Assembly (NCBI GenBank): GCA_038147335.1
Contig: JAYQTK010000006.1
Span: forward strand, 124,001 to 188,000
Length of the DNA stretch: 64,000 nt
Direction: 5' to 3'
Source: Marisimplicoccus sp038147335
Lineage (GTDB): Bacteria > Bacteroidota > Bacteroidia > Flavobacteriales > Flavobacteriaceae
A program made the translations under genes and the position numbers. The notes below the pieces were generated by a model. The model searched no databases. It saw only the letters and a program-made list of their open reading frames with translations, and was not told the origin of the DNA. Positions 1 through 8,772 of the stretch are shown piece by piece. Numbering within the stretch: position 1 is the stretch's first letter; each line of letters opens with the position of its first letter.

Positions 1-670
1 AGTTAATAATCATGTCTTTATAGGCTTGCTCTGCAAGACTTTCTTTTGTATTAATAAATCTTGTACCCATATACGCAATGTCGGCACCCATTTGAAGGGC
101 TGATGCTACATCTCTTCCATTTGATATACACCCCGAAAGAATGATTGTTTTGTTAAAAAATTCTCTAATTAGAGATATCATAGCCATAGGATTTTTTAAA
201 CCTGCATGACCACCAGCACCTGCAGTTACAAGAACTAAACCATCTACATTTGCCTCAGCAGCTTTTTCAGCATGTCTTTTCTTTATTATATCATGATAAA
301 CTAATCCGCCATAACTATGAATTGCATTAACAATATCAGGAACTGCACCTAATGAAGTTATAATCATAGGAACTTTATGCTTTACACAAATATCTAAATC
401 AGCTTTAATTCTAATATTAGATGGATGAACAATTAGATTTACACCAAATGGAGCAGGTTTAATACCTGTCTTTTTCTCATAATCAGCCAATTCATCTTTT
501 ATTTGAATAACCCATTCTTCGAAACCTTCAGATGTTCTTTGGTTTAAAGCTGGAAAAGTTCCAACTATTCCGTTTTTACAACACTCAATTACAAGTTTTG
601 GCCCAGAAATTAAAAAAAGGGGTGCTGCAATTACAGGTATGTTTAAATCTTTATAAAAATTTTTATCCAT
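1..670 (-). CDS. Nitronate monooxygenase family protein (3' end outside window)
   Basis: This is an FMN-dependent TIM-barrel enzyme of the nitronate monooxygenase / 2-nitropropane dioxygenase family, which oxidises alkyl nitronates. The visible 223 residues start MDKNFYKDLNIPVIAAPLFL, and include the substrate-pocket segment TAGAGGHAG and the FMN-phosphate region ISNGRDVASALQMGADIAYMG typical of the family. The ATG at 670 overlaps the stop of the upstream DUF4442 gene by 8 nt (ATGGATAA), so the two are probably translated from one message. The reading frame runs off the left edge, so the C-terminal third is missing. The exact substrate cannot be told from sequence; many such proteins are annotated on homology alone. 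Confidence 0.85.
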   Translation of the reverse strand, partial: MDKNFYKDLNIPVIAAPLFLISGPKLVIECCKNGIVGTFPALNQRTSEGFEEWVIQIKDELADYEKKTGIKPAPFGVNLIVHPSNIRIKADLDICVKHKVPMIITSLGAVPDIVNAIHSYGGLVYHDIIKKRHAEKAAEANVDGLVLVTAGAGGHAGLKNPMAMISLIREFFNKTIILSGCISNGRDVASALQMGADIAYMGTRFINTKESLAEQAYKDMIIN

Positions 671-1058
671 TATTTCTCTTTTTACATGACCATTCAAATT
701 CAAATTCAGAGACTAAGTCTCCTTCTTCATCATACCCTCTAGCTTTTAACCAAGCTTTTGAAGTTATATTTTGAATAGTCGAATTAATTAATTGTTTAGC
801 TACTTTACCTTCACTACAAGTAAAAGTTATTTTACCTACTGCTTTTTTATGGAAGCTTGATTTATTGCTTACTAGAAGCATTGATATATTAGCATTAGAA
901 TCTTGAATACATTTTGTAAGTAACATCCCTGTAGTTAATTCTGCAGCCATTCCTTGAACTGCCCAAAACATTGATCTATATGGGGTTTTGGTTAATCCAT
1001 TTAATCTTACTTTAACTTCACATTTAGAATCATTAATTAAATGTAAGTCTAACACCAC
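663..1058 (-). CDS. DUF4442 hotdog-fold thioesterase-like protein, 5' part frameshifted
   Basis: This is a DUF4442 (PaaI/YiiD-like hotdog) protein. Visible family features are the central helix region FWAVQGMAAELTTGMLL, the strand ISMLLVSNKSSFHKKAVG and the C-terminal FEFEWSCKK. The frame opens at a GTG directly after an in-frame TAA, which makes the product 131 residues, shorter than the roughly 150 usual in the family. The missing N-terminus is still legible in another frame just upstream (about 1040-1094), reading LPAAWLSGVRL, a typical DUF4442 opening. Two single-base indels would restore an ATG start at 1094: one in the T5 run near 1081-1085 and one near 1040-1050. The activity is probably acyl-CoA thioesterase-like, but no substrate is known. 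It overlaps the next gene by 8 nt. Confidence 0.7.
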   Translation of the reverse strand: MVLDLHLINDSKCEVKVRLNGLTKTPYRSMFWAVQGMAAELTTGMLLTKCIQDSNANISMLLVSNKSSFHKKAVGKITFTCSEGKVAKQLINSTIQNITSKAWLKARGYDEEGDLVSEFEFEWSCKKRNNG

Positions 1059-1246
1059 TTAGCCATGCTGCAGGAAGCTTTAAAAAGCATCCATCTATTT
1101 ATTTTTACAATTTAGGTGTACTTTTTATACATAATTTCAAAAATATTCTAAATTCTTCAACAGTTACTGATAAAAAAAGATTGTTCAAAGATTATTGAAA
1201 TCTTTTTATTCAATTTAAAACAATCTTAAATTATAAGAATCTTTTG

Positions 1247-1319
1247 TGATCGCGATAGATTCGAACCTATGACCGTCTGCTTAGAAGGCAGATGCTCTAT
1301 CCAGCTGAGCTACGCGACC
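1247..1319 (-). tRNA. tRNA-Arg (anticodon UCU)
   Basis: Read on the minus strand, this 73-nt segment folds as a cloverleaf. The 7-bp acceptor stem is GGTCGCG with CGCGATC, the discriminator is A, the anticodon arm TCTGC-CTTCTAA-GCAGA carries anticodon TCT, and the T-arm contains GGTTCGAATC. The anticodon reads AGA, a codon abundant in this AT-rich genome. CCA is not encoded (CA then A follows the discriminator). It lies 4 nt downstream of tRNA-Ser and is presumably co-transcribed with it. Confidence 0.95.
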
Positions 1320-1323
1320 AATG

Positions 1324-1416
1324 CGGAGAGACTGGGATTCGAACCCAGGCAACGTTTACACGTTGACAGATTAGCAATCTGCTCCATTACCACTCTGGAT
1401 TTTGAACCATCTCTCC
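1324..1416 (-). tRNA. tRNA-Ser (anticodon GCU) with an enlarged D-arm
   Basis: This is a class II tRNA on the minus strand. The acceptor stem is GGAGAGA with TCTCTCC, the discriminator is G, the anticodon arm is GCAGA-TTGCTAA-TCTGT (anticodon GCT, decoding AGC/AGU), there is a long variable arm around AACGTGTAAACGTT, and the T-arm is CTGGGTTCGAATCCCAG. The gene is 93 nt, longer than a normal tRNA-Ser. The D-arm region reads TGG-TTCAAAATC-CAGAGTGGTAA; removing the nine central bases gives an ordinary TGGCAGAGTGGTAA. This may be a real insertion, a processing oddity or a sequence error. CCA is not encoded. Confidence 0.85.
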
Positions 1417-1429
1417 AAGTAAAGATTTA

Positions 1430-1457
1430 CAAATTTAGCTAAAAAATGACCTGTCAA
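1430..1457 (-). promoter_or_regulatory. Bacteroidota-type promoter for tRNA-Ser/tRNA-Arg
   Basis: On the minus strand a TTG (1455-1457) lies 17 nt upstream of TAAATTTG (1430-1437), an exact match to the TAnnTTTG -7 box. Transcription would begin around 1424, just upstream of the tRNA-Ser 5' end at 1416. Confidence 0.65.
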
Positions 1458-1470
1458 AAAGAATAAATAT

Positions 1471-3489
1471 TTATTCTTGTTGATCTAATAAATTTTTCAT
1501 TTCAACATATCCAGGATTATCTCCTAAAGTCCCATAAATATTCATTAAAGTTCTTAATTGCCTCATTAGCTCTATTATCTATTACTTAGTTTGCAATCAA
1601 AAGTACCATCTTTAAAATTGGAACACATTCTTTATATAAGTCTTCTCTTGTTTGCTTTAATTCATCATCATAGAAATTTTATCAAACCATGATGTTAAAA
1701 AGTTAAGGTCTATTCTTATCTCATTTACTAAAAAAGTTAAATCAGTTATCACATCTGTAACATATCCTTGATAATGTTCTCCATCTAAAAAGAATTAGTC
1801 TCCCTGTCCTACAAGATTTAAGATAGCTATGGCTGTTTTTCTGAAACAATTGTGGAAATGTCATTTGTTATTATTTGGATATGGATCCAATTTCAATAGA
1901 TGTTTTTTTACATAGCAAATTATTTGAGATGCTGCAGATATTCTATCCTTTTCACCTAATGATCTCCACTTGAAAAACAACACCTAGATTATAATAATAG
2001 AATAATCAAATATTGGAATTATTAGGTTCGAGCTTTTTTTCAATTGATCGTTAATCTCTAATTTATTCTAAGTTATAAAGTTTAATTTTTTTTATTTCCC
2101 TTAAATAGATTTTTTTCTTTATACCCTTCCATTGATTAAATGCTTAATTATTAAACTCCCAATTATAATCATGTTCTAAGTTTCTCCATTTATTAATGGA
2201 TGTAACTTATTTCAAAATATTATATCTAGTTTGCAGCTGTCAGAATTTTCTGAAATTAGAATAATCAAATTTTGATTTTGCCAACCTGTTCATATAGTAT
2301 TTGGTTTCAATTCCTTCATATTTTACATCTCTTAAAATCAAATAATAACTCCAAGAGCAAGAGACAAATCATTTTAATATTTAACAGCAGATTGGAAAGC
2401 ATCATTTGGATATTTGATTTTCTAGGTAGATATCATTGCCTTTAGGGGTTAAATTAGGATAATAACCATTATCACCAATGTAAGGTTCTTCATCGCCAAT
2501 ACTGCACCCATCTTCGTGGAGTTTGAAGAGGAAGATGTGGAAATTTGCATAATAAAGAAAGAACTTATTATTTCATTTTTAAAATCAACCATTAAGTTGG
2601 GGCTTTATAAATTAATGCATCTTCAATATTTTTATTTCATTATTTATTTTCTGGCCAAAGATTAGATTCGTTGCAATTTTCTTCCTTTTTGTTTGAACTA
2701 TTATATCGAATAATCTTTAGATTTTTTAAGAAGATCAAATCCCTCAAAGGTATAGTTTAAGAATTTATTTCAATTCTGTTTTTTCATCCCTGAATAGTGA
2801 TGAATACTTCTAATTTGTCAAATTTGGAGTTAAAATTTTGTTTCAATTCCATTCATAGTTTATTATTATTTTTATCATTGGCTTAATAATAAATAATATT
2901 GTTCAAGATGTTGCAAGATTATAGTCCATAGAATTATCCACTGAGCAGATGAAGCTGCATAATAAAGATATTCTTGATTCCAAAGATTTCAGGGAAAGTT
3001 TAATCATATACCATCTTAAGTTTTTAGCATTCAGAAAAGTTTTCAGTCTCATTATCACCAACAGCACTGATGTAATAATAGCATTTCCTGTTTCAAGTTT
3101 AGATAATTCTGGACAATTCAATAGTTCAGGATTTGCTTCCTTTACATAATTCCCATATTTACTAGACATATCAAATGCTTTGATTTAGCTAAAAAACTTG
3201 TTAAAATCTTTCAGTTTCAATTCATTGGAATCATTTTGCTAATGAAATTTTCCATAGAAGAAGCATTAACTTTGAGATTTAATTTTGTCAGTTTCAGAAT
3301 TTTTTAGATGCTATTATTCAAAAAGACTTTTTGAAGAATCTTTTATTATCTATTTTGTTTAGGAATAATTCACCTGATAAGTTTCTTATAAAATTTATTA
3401 GCAGCTTTTAAGTTTAGATAATTTTTTTTTTTTTATTTCATATGAAAATGAATCTTCCATTTTATGAAAATATATTTAATTTTTGTCAT
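1471..3489 (-). pseudogene. Decayed TPR-repeat protein gene downstream of gyrA
   Basis: No open frame of useful length spans this 2 kb, yet short minus-strand pieces in shifting frames read like the tetratricopeptide protein often found behind gyrA in flavobacteria. In 5' to 3' order they are: a start MTKIKYIF near 3489; KLSKL and KAANKFYKK near 3400; KYGNYVKEANPELL near 3150; YEGIETKYYM near 2310; the TPR-like YYNLGVVF near 1990; TAIAILNL near 1830; EDLYKECVPIL near 1620; and the C-terminus TLMNIYGTLGDNPGYVEMKN ending LLDQQE-stop at 1471. Frame changes every roughly 30-150 bases plus in-frame stops mean no full protein can be made. The short frames that are open here on both strands are incidental. 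The gene identity is inferred from recalled family resemblance and position, not from a search. Confidence 0.6.
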
Positions 3490-3542
3490 TTGTATATAAA
3501 ATTTATTATTTATCTTTTTTTCATTTTTTCATAAGTTTTAGT

Positions 3543-6032
3543 TTATTCAACAGTATCTCCTGTAAATTCAATATCATTTAAATCTTCGATTTCTTCCTCA
3601 TCTTTCATAACCTTAGCTACTGCAGCGATACTATCTCCTTCTTTAATACTTATCACTTTTACACCTTGAGTAGCTCTACCCATTACTCTTAAATCTTCTA
3701 CTTGCATTCTTATAGCAATACCCGATTTATTTATTATCATTAGATCATCGTTGTCAGAGACACTTTTTAAAGTTACTAATTTACCAGTTTTTTCAGTAAT
3801 AGATATTGTTTTTACACCCTTACCACCTCTATTAGTAAGTCTATAATCCTCGAGAGAAGACCTTTTCCCATATCCATTTTCAGATACTACAAGAATATTT
3901 GCATCCATATCGTTAACAGATATCATTCCAACAACTTCATCTTTATTGTCTTTAAGCCTAATACCTCTAACACCAGAAGCATTTCTACCCATAGGTCTTG
4001 TCTTATTTTCCTCAAATCTAATAGCCTTTCCAGATTTTACTGCTAACATTATTTGACTGTTTCCATTAGTCAATTTTGCTTCTAGTAATTCATCGCCATC
4101 TTTTACAGTTATTGCATTAATACCATTAGATCTAGGTCTAGAATATTGTTCAAGGGAAGTTTTCTTTACCTGCCCCATCTTCGTAGCCATGATAACATAA
4201 TTACCATTTACATAATCTTCATCTTTTAAATCTTGTGTACATATAAACGCTTTTACTTTATCATCTTGCTCAATGTTAATTAAGTTTTGAATTGCTCTAC
4301 CTTTGGAGTTTTTTGATCCCTCAGGTATTTCATAGACTCTCATCCAAAAACATTTACCTTTCTGAGTAAAGAATAGCATGTATTGATGATTTGTACCAAC
4401 GAACAGATCTTCAAGGAAATCCTCATCTCTAGTTTTTGATGCCTTTTGGCCAACGCCACCTCTATTTTGAGTCTTATACTCAGTTAATGGTGTTCTTTTT
4501 ATATATCCAGCATGGGAGATAGTAATAACAACTTTTTCATTAGGAATAATATCCTCTACCCTAAAATCACCTCCAGCATATTCAATTACAGATCTTCTTT
4601 CATCACCATACTTTTCTTTAATTTCAGATAATTCATCCTTAATTAAATTCATTCTCATAGGTTTACTGTCAAGTAATTCCTTGTAACCTTTTATAGTTTT
4701 TTGAAGGTCGTCATACTCTTCTCTTAACTTGCTTTGCTCAAGACCAGTTAATTGACGTAATCTCATTTCAATAATTGCTTTTGCTTGAGTCTCGGAAAGC
4801 TTATATTTTTTCTCTAGTTTTAATCTAGCTTCTTCTGCATTTGATGATTTTTTTATTAAACTTATTACGTCATCAATATTGTCACTTGCTATTATAAGAC
4901 CTTCTAAAATATGAGCTCTTTGTTCAGCTTTTTTAAGTTCAAAAGTTGTTCTTTTTACAACTACATCATGTCTATGATCAACAAAATGATGGATTAAATC
5001 TTTTAAGTTAAGTAACTGAGGTCTTCCATTAACAAGTGCAACATTATTAACACTAAAAGATGATTGTAAGGGGGTAAATTTGTATAATTTATTTAGAACT
5101 ATGTTTGGAATCGCATCTCTCTTTAATACATATACTATTCTCATTCCCTTTCTATCTGACTCATCTCTAATAGTAGAAATTCCCTCAATTTTTCCATCGT
5201 TTATCAATTCAGCTGTTTTTCTAATCATATCTGCTTTATTGACTAAATAAGGAATCTCAGATACAATTATACACTCTCTATCATTTACATTTTCGATTAC
5301 AGCCTTACCCCTCATAACTACTCTACCTTTTCCAGTATGAAAAGCTTCTTTTACTCCATCATAACCATAAATAGTTCCACCAGTGGGAAAATCTGGTGCC
5401 TTCACATACTGAATTAATTCATCAATTGTAATATCATTGTTATCTATGTATTGAATAATACCATCAATAACTTCAGATAGATTATGAGGTGGCATATTTG
5501 TAGCCATTCCAACAGCTATACCTGATGCACCATTTATTAACAAAGCAGGAACTCTAGTTGGTAGAACTGTAGGCTCCATAATTGTATCATCAAAGTTTAA
5601 TTGAAAGTCTACAGTTTCTTTATCAATATCTGAGAGAAGGTCTTCAGATATTTTTTGCATTCTTGCCTCAGTATATCTCATAGCTGCTGGACTATCCCCA
5701 TCTACAGAACCAAAATTACCTTGACCGTCAACTAAAATATATCTAAGACTCCATTCTTGAGCCATTCTAACCATAGTATCATACACTGAACTATCTCCAT
5801 GTGGATGATATTTTCCCATAACATCTCCAACTATTCTTGCAGATTTTTTATACGAGGATGTGGATCTTACACCCATTTCGTTCATTCCAAAAAGAACCCT
5901 TCTGTGAACTGGTTTTAAACCGTCTCTTACATCAGGTAATGCCCTAGAAACAATAACCGACATCGAATAGTCGATGTAGGCTGACTTCATTTCATCTTCA
6001 ATTTTTATAGGGATAAGCTTTTCTTTTTCCAT
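3543..6032 (-). CDS. gyrA: DNA gyrase subunit A
   Basis: GyrA is the DNA breakage-reunion subunit of the type II topoisomerase that negatively supercoils DNA; it works as A2B2 with GyrB. The 829-residue protein has the N-terminal catalytic core with active-site tyrosine Y120 in AAMRYTEARM, the quinolone-determining helix HPHGDSSVYD, a coiled-coil gate, and a C-terminal beta-pinwheel with a GyrA-box-like QNRGGVGQ, which separates gyrase from ParC. S81 and D85, equivalent to E. coli S83 and D87, have wild-type identities. The length is normal for Bacteroidota and the C-terminus is acidic. The gene runs alone on the minus strand, divergent from clpC. Downstream is the decayed TPR gene. Confidence 0.97.
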   Translation of the reverse strand: MEKEKLIPIKIEDEMKSAYIDYSMSVIVSRALPDVRDGLKPVHRRVLFGMNEMGVRSTSSYKKSARIVGDVMGKYHPHGDSSVYDTMVRMAQEWSLRYILVDGQGNFGSVDGDSPAAMRYTEARMQKISEDLLSDIDKETVDFQLNFDDTIMEPTVLPTRVPALLINGASGIAVGMATNMPPHNLSEVIDGIIQYIDNNDITIDELIQYVKAPDFPTGGTIYGYDGVKEAFHTGKGRVVMRGKAVIENVNDRECIIVSEIPYLVNKADMIRKTAELINDGKIEGISTIRDESDRKGMRIVYVLKRDAIPNIVLNKLYKFTPLQSSFSVNNVALVNGRPQLLNLKDLIHHFVDHRHDVVVKRTTFELKKAEQRAHILEGLIIASDNIDDVISLIKKSSNAEEARLKLEKKYKLSETQAKAIIEMRLRQLTGLEQSKLREEYDDLQKTIKGYKELLDSKPMRMNLIKDELSEIKEKYGDERRSVIEYAGGDFRVEDIIPNEKVVITISHAGYIKRTPLTEYKTQNRGGVGQKASKTRDEDFLEDLFVGTNHQYMLFFTQKGKCFWMRVYEIPEGSKNSKGRAIQNLINIEQDDKVKAFICTQDLKDEDYVNGNYVIMATKMGQVKKTSLEQYSRPRSNGINAITVKDGDELLEAKLTNGNSQIMLAVKSGKAIRFEENKTRPMGRNASGVRGIRLKDNKDEVVGMISVNDMDANILVVSENGYGKRSSLEDYRLTNRGGKGVKTISITEKTGKLVTLKSVSDNDDLMIINKSGIAIRMQVEDLRVMGRATQGVKVISIKEGDSIAAVAKVMKDEEEIEDLNDIEFTGDTVE

Positions 6033-6049
6033 AGGCTAATTTATTAATG

Positions 6050-6083
6050 CTAAAATAAATAAATGAGCACTATTTTGTTCAAA
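6050..6083 (-). promoter_or_regulatory. Possible gyrA promoter
   Basis: On the minus strand TTTG (6080-6083) is followed after 22 nt by TATTTTAG (6050-6057), one base off the TAnnTTTG consensus. The expected start site would leave a leader of about 12 nt before the gyrA ATG. Confidence 0.35.
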
Positions 6084-6168
6084 TTATCTTAGATAAAAAA
6101 GGATTATTTATTAACATTATTAATTGAAAAGTTTTATCTCAAAATAAGCAATTAGTATAAGTATTTTC

Positions 6169-6199
6169 TTTGTTAATTTATATTAATGGCATATTTTAG
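6169..6199 (+). promoter_or_regulatory. Possible clpC promoter
   Basis: TTTG (6169-6172) and TATTTTAG (6192-6199) are separated by 19 nt, the same spacing as in the better rpsA promoter, with one mismatch in the -7 box. No CtsR- or CIRCE-like operator was seen in the 187-bp gyrA-clpC gap. Confidence 0.4.
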
Positions 6200-6219
6200 T
6201 CAACAAATTATTTAAGATT

Positions 6220-8772
6220 ATGGATGATAATTTTTCTTCAAGAGTTAAAGATGTAATTTCTTACAGTAAAGAGGAGGCTCTAAGGCTAGGTCATAAACAG
6301 ATTGGTACTGAGCATCTTTTACTTGGAATTCTAAGAGATGGTGGAGGTAAAGCTATATCCATTTTAAACTCCATTGAAATAAATCTTGATGAGTTAAGAA
6401 AGAAAATTGAACTTCTTAATCCAGCAATTATTGACAGTTCTTCTCTAAGGTTAAATGAAAAGAAAAATCTTCACTTAACTAGACAAGCTGAAAGGGCATT
6501 AAAAACTACTTTTTTAGAAGCTAAATTATTTCAAAGTACAAATATAAATACTGCCCATTTGCTTTTATGCATTTTAAGAAACGACAATGATCCATTAACC
6601 AAAATTCTTAGTAAAATGGATATTAGTTATGATAATGTCAAAGAGAAATTTAAAGCAATGATTAACGAAACAGGGTCAGATGATATAATTGAGTATCCAT
6701 CCTCCTCTTCATTTCCAGATGAGAAAGACGATTCTGATGAAGCTTCAAAAAATCCATTTTCATCTACTCAAAAAACAAAACAGTCTTCAAATACTAAGAC
6801 TCCTGTATTAGATAATTTTGGTAGAGATATTACAGCCTTAGCAGAAAAGAATAAATTAGATCCAGTCATAGGTAGAGATAAGGAGATTCAAAGGGTATCT
6901 CAAATTTTAAGTAGAAGAAAAAAGAATAATCCATTATTAATCGGTGAACCTGGAGTTGGTAAATCTGCAATTGCAGAAGGACTTGCGTTAAGAATTATAC
7001 AGAAAAAAGTTTCAAGAGTTTTATATGGCAAAAGAGTTATCACTCTTGACCTTGCTAGTTTGGTTGCAGGTACAAAATATAGAGGTCAATTTGAAGAAAG
7101 AATGAAAGCTGTTATGAATGAGCTTGAAAAAAATAGAAATATAATTTTATTTATTGATGAAATTCATACTATAGTTGGAGCAGGTGGTGCAACAGGAAGC
7201 CTTGATGCTTCTAACATGTTCAAGCCAGCTCTTGCGAGAGGTGAAATTCAATGTATTGGAGCAACAACATTGAACGAATACAGTCAGCATATTGAAAAGG
7301 ATGGAGCACTCGAGAGAAGATTTCAAAAAATTCTTGTTGAAGAAACAAGTAAAGATGAGACCGTTGAAATATTAAGAAACATAAAAGATAGATATGAGTC
7401 TCACCATAACGTTAATTATACAGATGAAGCTCTTATTGCCTGTGTTGAGTTATCTCAAAGATATATAACTGATAGATTTCTCCCAGATAAGGCTATTGAT
7501 GCGTTAGATGAAGCTGGATCAAGAGCTCATATTAATAATATGGATGTGCCAGAAGAAGTTGTACTAATGGAAAAACAACTTGAGGATGTAAGAGAACTTA
7601 AAAATTCAGTTGTAAAAAAACAGAAATACGAAGAAGCTGCTAAATTAAGAGATGATGAAAAAAGAGTTGAAAAAAAATTAGTAGAAGCCCAAAATAGGTG
7701 GCACGAAGAATCTAAGTTAAATAGAGTTACAGTTGATGAAGATCAAATTGCTGATGTAGTATCAATGATGACTAATATTCCTGTAAATAAAATATTATCA
7801 ACTGAAAGAAATAAGCTATCAAAACTAGAGAAAATTATAAAGGATAAGATTATAGGACAAGATGAGGCTGTTTCTAAAGTTGTTAAATCTATTCAAAGAA
7901 ATAGAGCTGGACTTAACTCTCCTAATAGACCTATAGGTTCATTTATTTTTCTCGGTCAAACTGGTGTTGGAAAGACACAACTCGCAAAGGTACTTGCATC
8001 TGAAATTTTTGAATCTGAGGAAAATCTTATAAGAATTGATATGAGTGAGTATATGGAGAAATTTTCAGTTTCAAGACTTATCGGAGCACCTCCAGGTTAC
8101 GTTGGATATGAAGAAGGTGGACAGCTAACTGAAAAAGTTAAAAGAAGACCATATTCAGTTGTCCTATTTGATGAAATTGAAAAAGGGCATCCTGATATTT
8201 ACAGCATGTTACTTCAAATACTCGATGATGGATTTTTGACTGACAGTGTTGGAAGAAAAATTAACTTTCAAAATACTATTATTATTATGACTTCAAACAT
8301 AGGAGTCAAACAAATAAATGATTTTGGTGTTGGTGTTGGATTTGAAACTAAATCATCATTGGATCAAACCTCTAAAGTTGAACAAAAAGTTATTCAAAGA
8401 GCACTTAAAAATACATTTGCTCCAGAGTTTCTGAACAGAATCGATGACTGCATTATATTTAACTCTTTGTCAATCAAGGAAATTAATAAAATTGTTGCAA
8501 TAGAGTTAAATAAATTAAAAGAAAGAGTTGATGGAATAGGTTATGATTTATCAGTTTCTGCTAAAGCTAAGTCTTTTATTTGTGAAAAGGGTTTTGATCA
8601 AAAAAATGGCGCTAGACCTTTGAATAGAATGATTCAAAAATATATTGAAGATCTTATTGCAGAGAATTTAGTTTCTGATAAAATTAAACAGGGTGATAAA
8701 TTACTTATAGATCACAAACCTGAAGATGATCATTTAACTTTATTAATCAACAAAAAAGAGATAGCCTCTTGA
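6220..8772 (+). CDS. clpC: ATP-dependent Clp protease ATP-binding subunit ClpC
   Basis: This AAA+ unfoldase feeds substrates to ClpP and also acts in protein quality control. The 850 residues contain two N-terminal Clp repeats (about 1-145), an acidic serine-rich linker (about 160-195), a first ATPase domain with Walker A GEPGVGKS near residue 242 and Walker B LFIDEIHT, a UVR-like coiled-coil middle domain (about 420-480, with KQKYEEAAKLRDDEKR), and a second ATPase domain with Walker A GQTGVGKT near 579. The short middle domain marks it as ClpC rather than ClpB. The gene starts the clpC-thrA-thrB-thrC run; its TGA stop overlaps the TTG start of thrA by 4 nt, so threonine synthesis may be co-transcribed with it. 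Confidence 0.96.
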   Translation: MDDNFSSRVKDVISYSKEEALRLGHKQIGTEHLLLGILRDGGGKAISILNSIEINLDELRKKIELLNPAIIDSSSLRLNEKKNLHLTRQAERALKTTFLEAKLFQSTNINTAHLLLCILRNDNDPLTKILSKMDISYDNVKEKFKAMINETGSDDIIEYPSSSSFPDEKDDSDEASKNPFSSTQKTKQSSNTKTPVLDNFGRDITALAEKNKLDPVIGRDKEIQRVSQILSRRKKNNPLLIGEPGVGKSAIAEGLALRIIQKKVSRVLYGKRVITLDLASLVAGTKYRGQFEERMKAVMNELEKNRNIILFIDEIHTIVGAGGATGSLDASNMFKPALARGEIQCIGATTLNEYSQHIEKDGALERRFQKILVEETSKDETVEILRNIKDRYESHHNVNYTDEALIACVELSQRYITDRFLPDKAIDALDEAGSRAHINNMDVPEEVVLMEKQLEDVRELKNSVVKKQKYEEAAKLRDDEKRVEKKLVEAQNRWHEESKLNRVTVDEDQIADVVSMMTNIPVNKILSTERNKLSKLEKIIKDKIIGQDEAVSKVVKSIQRNRAGLNSPNRPIGSFIFLGQTGVGKTQLAKVLASEIFESEENLIRIDMSEYMEKFSVSRLIGAPPGYVGYEEGGQLTEKVKRRPYSVVLFDEIEKGHPDIYSMLLQILDDGFLTDSVGRKINFQNTIIIMTSNIGVKQINDFGVGVGFETKSSLDQTSKVEQKVIQRALKNTFAPEFLNRIDDCIIFNSLSIKEINKIVAIELNKLKERVDGIGYDLSVSAKAKSFICEKGFDQKNGARPLNRMIQKYIEDLIAENLVSDKIKQGDKLLIDHKPEDDHLTLLINKKEIAS

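Noticed and set aside
532..774. Plus-strand 80-codon open frame across the nitronate monooxygenase/DUF4442 junction
   Set aside because: It is antisense to two genes with clear family similarity, and its own translation is low-complexity F/L/K/S with no recognisable domain.
2903..3169. Short open frames on both strands within the decayed TPR region (2903-3169 minus, 2949-3149 plus)
   Set aside because: The minus-strand frame carries only a fragment of the TPR remnant, and the plus-strand frame is its antisense; neither has a promoter or family match.
3421..3435. A/T homopolymer run upstream in the TPR remnant as a possible phase-variation tract
   Set aside because: The gene is broken at many other points, so length change of this run could not switch it on; it may simply be decay or error.
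3543..6032. Quinolone-resistance changes in gyrA
   Set aside because: The key positions S81 and D85 have the sensitive-type residues.
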